Assembly: GCA_004009845.1 (NCBI GenBank)
Contig: RMBW01000156.1
Span: forward strand, 1 to 49,727
Length of the DNA: 49,727 bases
Source of the DNA: Davidsoniella eucalypti
Taxonomy: Eukaryota; Ascomycota; Sordariomycetes; Microascales; Ceratocystidaceae
Direction of reading: 5' to 3'
Below, piece after piece: positions 42,409-49,727 of this stretch (positions are counted from its first letter, which is position 1; each line of letters opens with the position of its first letter). The notes beneath the pieces are model-generated. The model saw nothing but the letters and a program-made list of their open reading frames with translations, searched no databases and was not told the DNA's origin. The position numbers and the translations under genes were made by a program.

Positions 42409-44599
42409 ATTCTAGAGGACTACAGGAAACACAGTGCAGAACTGACGAATGCTTAGCGAGCGTGGGTTGCAGAAGGGAAATTCAAGGTGTTGGGCGAGTT
42501 AGACGACGATAGTTATGGAGAAGAAGGAAACAAAGGAAACAAAAGCCTTGGCCAAGAGACTGAGAAAATGGGTGCAACCCTGTTGAATAAAATACATAAA
42601 TATACCGTAGTTTCGTTTCCCGTTGTTTGATGGGATCGCGATGCCGAAAAGAAGAAGAAAAGACACCAATGAGTCTATCGATATTCTCTTATCGCCTAGC
42701 ACAGCCTTCTGGCGCGCTTCTTAGGGTTTCATTGCCGGGAACTCATCAGCTGGGTTATTTGCCGATCGCTCTTTCTACTATTGCAGTAGATGCCATATGC
42801 CTGCCAACTGGGTTTGTTCTACAAAAGCGGTGGTAATTAATGGCAGAACAGACTGGAAGAAAAGCAATATATGTGGTTCCTCTAGATCTGCCCCAATAAA
42901 TCCGTGAGTTCACGGACCTCCATTGAAATGAGGAGGCTGCTGGGTTTTGTGAAAATTCATGCATTTCCAGCTTCAAACTGTTGAACTGCATCTTAGGCTC
43001 CGTTTGTTCTGTCATCTTTATGCATGTCATTGAGAAACAAACAGCTGTGTAATAGCATTTAAACCCCAAATGTCTTGTTTTCCGAGTCGCCAAAGATACA
43101 AACGCCTATACCAGCCCAGCCGGTGGCTAATATAGCACGTACGTGTGCTACTACGTATATCACTCTGTTATATCCATATGCAGGTACAGATATTATATGC
43201 AACATAACTATGCAACAAGAACAGCTCGTTTTAATGCCAAGCAATGCATAGAACAAAATATCAATCAATTCAGGGGCTTCGTTGTTCAATCTATGTTATT
43301 GCGTTAGGGTTTATTTACTATGGGGTTTGTGAGTAGGACGGTCTTCTGAAATCTATCGTTGCCTTGATTAGGAAAGTCTTCCAAATACGGCAAAGAAGAC
43401 CATTGAACGGTATCTCGAGTCGAAGTTTTAAAGCTCGCGCTGCAACAGGCTTGCTAAATCACTGATGATCGCGGGTTTGATGGAGAGGTTGTATTGAGAA
43501 TCTCCCATGAGGAGGTAAGAATGGAAGTAATGGGGAGTCTCTCTTAGGTCTCCTATGTAAACCCCTATTCCTTACTACTCTCCTGGTTTGCTCTAACCCT
43601 GTTAACCCTAAGGATCGATCGAACGCCACTGCCGCTGTCAAAAGTTTGCGATATGAGTGGCTTTAGAACTGTTTAGTTCTTCTTTATCAGTAGTTTGTCA
43701 TCAACAACCCGATCTTTACTGCCGAAGCTTAGCTTAGTTTTTTTTCTTTTCTAGGTCGTGATGCTTGATGCTTGATGCCTGCTATCCAGAAGCGTATTAG
43801 TAGATTGAAAAAAAAAAGATTCACAACTAAATAGCCTCTAATACTCTAGTCAAGCACACTAGAAGGGAAAATAAGCTCCCCCCAGCAAATGTCTGTTCTT
43901 TCCCGGCTCAACCAAGAAAAAGAGATGATAAAAGAACTACTATAAAGCCTGGTTGGCATATCCCGGCTTCCGGGAAGCTTTAACTAAATGGCTTTGGCGG
44001 TTGTTCATAGAAAAAGCCGTATACAGTATACAATACAACGCGGGATGACCAACGTTGAGGCACCTGTAAGCTAAAAAAGAAACTTGATATGAGATGAATG
44101 GCCCATTGTCGAGATATCAGATCACCCACGCTAAGATATTGCAAGTGCCTTTAGTCTAAAGATTTTAGGCTCGAATGTCCTCAGCTGGGCGAAATTGAGC
44201 TCGATATCGTTGGGGGGAGGGAAAGCTTGATTGCGGAGGAGGCTGAAGAAAGAAACTAGCTTGGTGCTAGTCAGATATGCAAACGCTATCTGTATTACGC
44301 CGTCGAGGGACCGGAACTAGTGCCGTTAGTGATACTTGGGGCGAGGATAGAACCATAGAGACAGAAACTCGAGCTTGCTTGAAACGAAAATAGTGCGTAA
44401 GAAAAGCACGTGAAGTGTGTGTATATCATTATTAGCCTGCTGGAAAAAAAAGAGAATAATGAACGCAAGCAAGCCGTTCCCCGTTCGCCTACTAACCAGG
44501 CATCGCTAGCTAGTATGTAAATATCTATATTCTATCACTTCACCGACCCCTTTCCCTTCTCTTCCAAAGAATTACACTTTACTTCTGCTTCATATTCCT

Positions 44600-46786
44600 C
44601 TAGGCCCAACCCTTCTTAGCACGGAGCCAGCTCAATGTTTCTAGGCCTGTCTGGACACGCATACCTATGCGTGCATCCAACACAAAGGACTCCCAAGCAG
44701 CAACCTTGTCCAGATATTGCTGGCACTTGTCTGACTTCTCACGGCGGTATTCGTCTGCAAGCTGACTAGACGCCTTGGTTTCTGTGGCAGTGAACTGTGA
44801 TTCATCAAGTCCTTCTGGCGGGAATGCGTCAACCCAGTAACTTACTGCCATTTCGTAGTTGGCAGCGGGAAGAATCCAGTCTTCGTGGTTCCCACCCTTG
44901 AATATAGACCTATCATAGTAACGGTGTTAGTCATGTGAGACATACGGGTGAGGTTGATGGGTCATATATCGATATAATGCTTACTTATCATGTATAAAGG
45001 CCCCCTTCTCAAGTATTGAGCGGGCCTCTTCGGTGTTTCCAAGCTTCCGCGTCAAGGATGCGCGGCAGATAGCCACGGCAGCCGACTCGTCAGGATCAGC
45101 CTGAATCTTCGCTACGATGTCAGCTGGAGCCGTTAGACGCTTCCAGTCTAGTAGCTTGAGTGCTTTCTCGGCAAATTTCGAATTCATACGAGCAACTCCG
45201 TTCGAGAGAAGAATGATCTCGCTAGAAGGACTGACACCAACTACATCGACCAGATCTTGACCCGTAACCTTGGCACGTTCTTCCCACTTGGTTATCTTGC
45301 GAATAACAAATTGTTCAAATGGTAGTTGCTTGGCAAGGAACTTCTTCCGGCCCGCAGAACTGGCCACTTTGCCTAATAGTTCTGCTGCTCCCTTCTTGTG
45401 CTGGCTTGCTTTTTCTTGTTCACCAGCAGCTACTGCGTCACGGTACATTTCAACCTCTGCAGCACCGGCAAAGTAGTAGTACATGGCATGACTCCAATCA
45501 TTCAAATCGAGAGCCGCCAGGAAGGACTTCTTCATCAGTGGCCAATCCTGAGCAAACAGGGCGTCTAGAGCCAGCTCAAAGCCCAGCAGCGCAGACACTT
45601 GCTTCATCTTGGGCTCTGGCACACCCTTGCGCTGGAGAACCTCGAGGGCACCCTCTAGGTCCTGGGCCGATGAGCATAGACGTGCCTCTTCTAGACGCCA
45701 GAGACCGGAAGCCGGGTACCGCTTCTTCATCTGCGTCAACAGCTCGGCGCAGCGTTCGCGCGGGTAACCAACGGCATCGGCAGTATCGTCCCAGATCTCA
45801 CTAGTCGGCAGGATGTCACTGAACCCCATCAAGCCGTGATAGTATGCCAGCAGAATCAGGGCAGCAACTGCGCCGTGTACATTGGCAAAGGTTGTGCTCT
45901 CCCATAGAAGACGGATACCGCGTTGGCGATCACCGCGGAAACCGACCATGGACAGCACACGAGAAAAGGCTGGTGGGATCAGCGTGAAAAGAAAGAGAAG
46001 TACGCCAAATGACAGGTTAATGCCACTATGGATGAACACATCTCTCGCATTGGTAAAGAGCGTCTCGCCCGGTGGGACGACACTGGACGGTGGCGCACCC
46101 AGCTTTTCGTTGGTGAGATCCAGCGATGATGAGATTGGCTGGGGAGTCATTGCGCCAGCAGGCGTAGGCGACTGGCTATCAGCAAACTCGTCTTCGTCAA
46201 AGGCACCAGGCATGGGATCTTTCTTGTAGGCCATAGCCAGTGATTCCTTCTTTTCAGCCTTGGTCTTGCCGAGGGCCACATCTTCGGCATTCAGCATAGC
46301 ATCTAGGGAAAAGTACGCCTTGCGCAGCTTGAGGAAACTCTTTAGAGCCTCGGTGACGCTCTCATGCAGCACGCCGACGACGGCACCCATGAGCTGAGCC
46401 TCGGCGAGAACCAGCTGATACTCGGTGCCTGGAGGATAGAGACCACACATGGCAGCAGTGAACTCCCTTTGAGCACGGCGCTGGTCGTTGTATGCGCGGG
46501 TTTCACAGGTCGTCAACTGTGTTGAAGCGGCGTTCATGACGTCCTTTTCAAAGCCCAGGATGGCGCGCATAAAGCTGATCACAGCTAACCCCAGCGTGTG
46601 ATAGCACGAATCGCCGCTCTGGAGAAGCGCCTCGGCGCCTTCCATGTCGTCGTCCATGATTAGTTCCGTGGCACGAAAGGCCTCTTCGATATCGGCCATC
46701 TCTTGGCGCATCAGCTCTGCCGGGGAAACCTTTGGCGCAGCAGGTTCGACGGTGGCCCCGCGGAACCAGGAGGAAAGTCGACTCAT
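44600..46786 (-). CDS. IML2: IML2/TTC39-family protein
   Basis: Predicted 703-aa helical-repeat protein of the IML2 family (yeast Iml2, animal TTC39), linked in yeast to clearance of protein inclusions and lipid droplets. Exons are 46786-44985 and 44909-44600, joined across a 75-nt intron with a CTAAC branch point. The N-terminus MSRLSSWFRG and the segment ELMRQEMADIEEAFRATELI are typical. They are followed by GDSCYHTLGLAVISFMRAIL and YNDQRRAQREFTAAMCGLYP, then a polar Ser/Pro insert (about 205-240). The conserved core has VFIHSGINLSFGVLLFLFTLIP, FRGDRQRGIRLLWES, YPASGLWRLEEARL and DWSHAMYYYFAGAAEVEMYR. Exon 2 ends RVQTGLETLSWLRAKKGWA. The frame is intact and the length normal. It diverges from SEM1 across 2.25 kb. 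Confidence 0.93.
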
Positions 46787-49038
46787 GGTGGTGTATGTGT
46801 AGGTTTGTATGTGAACTGTGAGGAAAGAGATGGGAAGATATCAAGAGCAAGAAAGCTGCAAGATGTAGATTTTTATGAATGTGAAAGTGTAACGAGTGAC
46901 TGAAGATGACACTGTATCGTGATCAGGAGAAAAAGCAGAATATGGTTCCTGAGCGGCAGGTATGTCTATAAGGAACAAGGCCTCCCAAGTTGAAACTTGG
47001 ATCAGCCAAGTTGCTTGGTTGTCGATATTACAGGTCGACAGTAGGCGCAGAAGAAAATACGGTCAGCTCAGTAGCAGATGGGCTGGAATAATGTACTATG
47101 CGCTAATATAAGTCTTATAGCTGGTTAGTTGACCACAAGAGACCGAAAGATTTTGACAACAACTTGGCTACCATAGGCTTGGTCTCTGTTTATTTTTATT
47201 TTTATTTTTTTGCTAAGCCAGCTAGTGCCAACTAGCAGTTCTTAAGTCACAGCAACGTAGAAATATTGGACACAATAGGAGCGAAGATGCCGCGCGGCAC
47301 GTTGGTAAATAGGCGCAGTAAATGTAGTGTGTTCAGGAGATGGTTGGCAACGAAGCCAAAGTCGACACAACTGCAAAAAGAAGAACAAAACCAGGAAAGA
47401 GAAAGGAAAAAAGGAAAGGTAGATTCTTAAGCCGATGAAGGAGACAATAATAAAAACCCAATTTGAGAAAGGGAAGACGAGAATCCCTGGCTTGGAAACT
47501 TGACTTCTGCACTGACTGAGCAGACTAAGCCAGGTCCTGTTTCGATCGCACTGATAGGCAGGTTGCAATATGCCAATAGAGCAGATTGAGAGAAAAGAAG
47601 AAGGCTCATGTTCTTCCGGTCAGTCAGTACCAGAAGAAGAAAAAAAAGAAGAAAAAAACACGACTTTTTAACTGCTACGGCTGTTTGTTGTTCCGCCCCG
47701 GGTACGAGACGAGAGAACATGATAGCAACACTGTGTTTTTAGTTGGCCTAGAGAGCCCATAGATATGATAGATGGGCCCGTCCCATGGTTGGGTGTCGCT
47801 ATCGTACAGCGTATCTCGATTGCTATGTTCCTGGCATGTATATCTGTCCGTCTGCAGCAAAAGTAAGGTCCAGGGCCTTGCTTCCCTTCCCCTTCCCTTC
47901 GGCAACATGAACTCAGCCCCTAGGAGAAAAGATGCTAACTAGTCGATAGGCCATGTTTCCTGGAAGTTAATGCCAGACGTTGGTATCTCGTGCTACTTGT
48001 TGCTTGCTAGTAGTGGCGTGTTTGTAAATTCCAAAATTGCAAGTCGGCAACTAGCCACAGCAATTAGAGTCTTTCGTCTCTTAGATTTCTGTGTGGCTTT
48101 GTCGTCTTTCCTGTTCTGGGGCTTGGTACACCATCTGTTTGGCCTTTGGCCTCTTACCGGTCAAACGCTGTCTCAGGTTCAGTCAACAGGCAGAGCCTTG
48201 AAATTGGAATAGAGTAACATGTGAAGATGGGAAAAGTCGCCTTTGAAAGCAACAGATGGACGGGCATAGAACCCTATCCGTGCCGTGGTAACCCTAGAGC
48301 CTTCTATTGGCCGATAGAGCGCCAGCACATGATAGGAAAATAAGCGTGACAAGACAACGAACGAGCCCAGCTGATCGATTTGACTGAGTTGGATGATATG
48401 GGCTCGAATGTGCACTTGCTGATGAGATGATAAATAACTATAACAATGAGGAAAACACCATCTCAGCATTGTACAACTGACCCAGTTGATTTTGTTATCA
48501 TGCAGCGTAAACAGACTATTTTCCTCTCTATTTCTAGTATTTTGGAGACAATACAATACCCAAGCATATACTACTTAAAGCAACAACTTGAATTGAGCAA
48601 AAGTTAGCAATGTCTAGGATAGCACAAACAGTGCAGACTGTCTCCACACTTTTGGCCCAGCCTTTGTCATCCACAATAGCCAGGCTGAACCAGGCTTCGT
48701 GTGCGCTTGCAGCTCTACTTTGTAGCTGCGGCAGCCACATAGCTTCACTCAACGACGACGACGATCACGATCACGAGAACGAGCGCCTGATTTCCACAGA
48801 CGACGCCGATAGCAACAAAACCAGACTATCAACCACCACCGACCCGTATTTTGAGACGACGCCGATACTCTCCTACGCTAAAACCGCATCTTACGGCACT
48901 GTTACCACCGTCATCAGCACACCCTACGTCTCCCAACCCGCTGTTGTCTACCCGACTCTGCCAGTCTCGTCAGCTCTAGATTTAGCTTCTGAACCTACAC
49001 ATACAATCCCCCCTCCTCGCCTCCATTACCTAGACATC
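46787..49038. promoter_or_regulatory. Divergent region, IML2 / SEM1
   Basis: Shared upstream region of two divergent genes. An inverted repeat CCAAGTTGAAACTTGG lies at 46985-47000 with another CCAAGTT copy at 47006-47012, about 200 bp upstream of IML2. AT-rich pentamer repeats (TTTTA) occur at about 47190-47208. From 48610 a 143-codon ATG-started frame runs without a stop into SEM1. No separate gene is supported. Confidence 0.45.
46985..47000. promoter_or_regulatory. Inverted repeat CCAAGTT-GA-AACTTGG
   Basis: Seven-base perfect inverted repeat with a two-base centre, followed five bases later by a third CCAAGTT. Lies about 200 bp upstream of the IML2 start. It could be a factor-binding site; the factor is unknown. 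Confidence 0.35.
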
Positions 49039-49605
49039 ATGACTTCCGCTACCGACTCGAGCAACAAGCCTGCCGAGAAGCAGCCTGCTTCTACCACTGA
49101 AACTCCCGTCCAAAATACGGCCGCTGTTATCGGCGAAGACGACGAGTTTGAAGATTTCCCTGCCGATGGTGTGTACTTACTGAAACTAGCCAATTGCGTT
49201 CTTAATATGCCTTTGCTCTTTGGTCTCACTCTGCGACCCAAGTATTTGTAATTCAGCGTCTCTAACATGTCATTTACTTTTTAGACTGGGCACAAGAGGA
49301 GTCTGAGGCTGCCGGCAGCTCTACTACTAACCAGCACCTATGGGAGGAGAGCTGGGACGATGATGATACCAGCGATGATTTCTCAGCACAGCTCAAGTAC
49401 GTAAAAAAAAAAGCCTCTGTCCCCCTCCCCTCGATTGAATTCATGACTATGCGCCCCGTGTAACTTCTTCATACATACACTATCCAACCCTTGCTCTTCA
49501 CTGCTTTACCCTGGTTACATTTAGCTAAATACATACTAACTAATTACACTATTCTCATTTAATAGGGAGGAGCTCAAAAAGGTCGAGGCTGCTAAGAAGA
49601 GATAA
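49039..49605 (+). CDS. SEM1: SEM1/DSS1, 26S proteasome lid and TREX-2 subunit
   Basis: Small acidic, intrinsically disordered protein that joins the proteasome lid, TREX-2 mRNA export and BRCA2-type complexes. Three exons, 49039-49168, 49285-49396 and 49566-49605, with CTAAC branch points in both introns, give 93 aa. The diagnostic core is made by splicing exons 1 and 2: DDEFEDFPADDWAQEE, then HLWEESWDDDDTSDDFSAQL, closely matching the human DSS1 pattern. The tail is KEELKKVEAAKKR. The first 30 residues are a Ser/Thr/Pro-rich fungal extension. The start at 49039 is chosen because it gives the usual size; an in-frame ATG 143 codons upstream (48610) also exists. The gene is complete within the window. 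Confidence 0.95.
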
Positions 49606-49727
49606 AAAAAAAGAATAACTTCTCTTGAAGCGAATATACAAAATATCTCACCATCATGTCTTATTCAAGTGATTAACTATCTATACAATTAAATGCATTA
49701 CTGTATATTGAAAATACTCACTTAACA

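Larger units (their letters stand above)
41164..44599. other. 3.4-kb gene-poor region between hydrolase and IML2
   Basis: Holds the hydrolase leader (41164 to at least 41500), its promoter and the 3' flank of IML2. No further coding gene is supported; frames such as 42755-43093 (minus) have no domain. Noted elements are a (GTAT)n run at 42390-42408, a tandem GATGCTT repeat near 43759-43778, and paired TAACCCT motifs at 43594-43611. No tRNA-type box pair was found. Confidence 0.45.

Noticed and set aside
36230..46786. A metabolic or transport gene cluster built around the solute-binding protein
   Set aside because: Neighbours are BRF1, a disordered hydrolase and IML2, with no permease, ATPase, regulator or biosynthetic enzyme.
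48179..48556. Minus-strand frame of 125 aa upstream of SEM1
   Set aside because: No domain, no splice structure, compositionally like surrounding noncoding DNA.
1..49727. tRNA, rRNA or CRISPR features
   Set aside because: No A-box/B-box pairs, cloverleaf-type arms, ribosomal motifs or regularly spaced repeats were seen on either strand by eye; a dedicated scan could still find a weak tRNA.

Overview
The window looks like a euchromatic segment from a filamentous ascomycete, most likely a sordariomycete and possibly Hypocreales. The taxon is inferred from protein character and gene style; no marker gene settles it. The genes have short introns of about 60-130 nt with GT-AG ends and a clear CTAAC, CTGAC or CTAAT branch point just before the 3' splice site. 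Coding DNA is GC-richer than the AT-rich, often multi-kilobase intergenic DNA. I see no tRNA, rRNA, CRISPR array, intact transposon or biosynthetic gene cluster.

Sixteen protein-coding genes can be supported. 0-12 kb: a bHLH transcription factor, an aldo/keto reductase with an apparent 4-nt deletion, a HIT-family hydrolase, RNA polymerase subunit RPB12, the polymerase-assembly GTPase GPN1 and the spliceosome-associated protein CWF19. 12-23 kb: a highly acidic nuclear protein (weakly IFH1-like), a 4.7-kb gene-poor gap, then a kinesin whose motor domain carries an in-frame TAG. 23-32 kb: signal peptidase subunit SEC11, a 3.9-kb gap holding the probable spliced leader of a BTB-domain gene, that BTB gene, and a DUF1349 protein. 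32-38 kb: the TFIIIB subunit BRF1 and a secreted, bacterial-type periplasmic solute-binding protein. 38-49.7 kb: a large protein with a disordered N-terminus and a C-terminal alpha/beta hydrolase domain, a 3.4-kb gap, IML2, and the small proteasome/TREX-2 subunit SEM1 at the right edge.

Most genes are housekeeping functions in transcription, RNA processing, secretion and protein turnover. RPB12, GPN1 and CWF19 lie side by side, and GPN1 and CWF19 share a divergent 525-bp promoter with a perfect 14-nt palindrome at its midpoint. There is no convincing operon-like or defence-like system. The points most worth checking are the two disrupted genes (aldo/keto reductase and kinesin), the bacterial-type binding protein, an open in-frame extension upstream of SEM1, and two predicted introns in 5' leaders.
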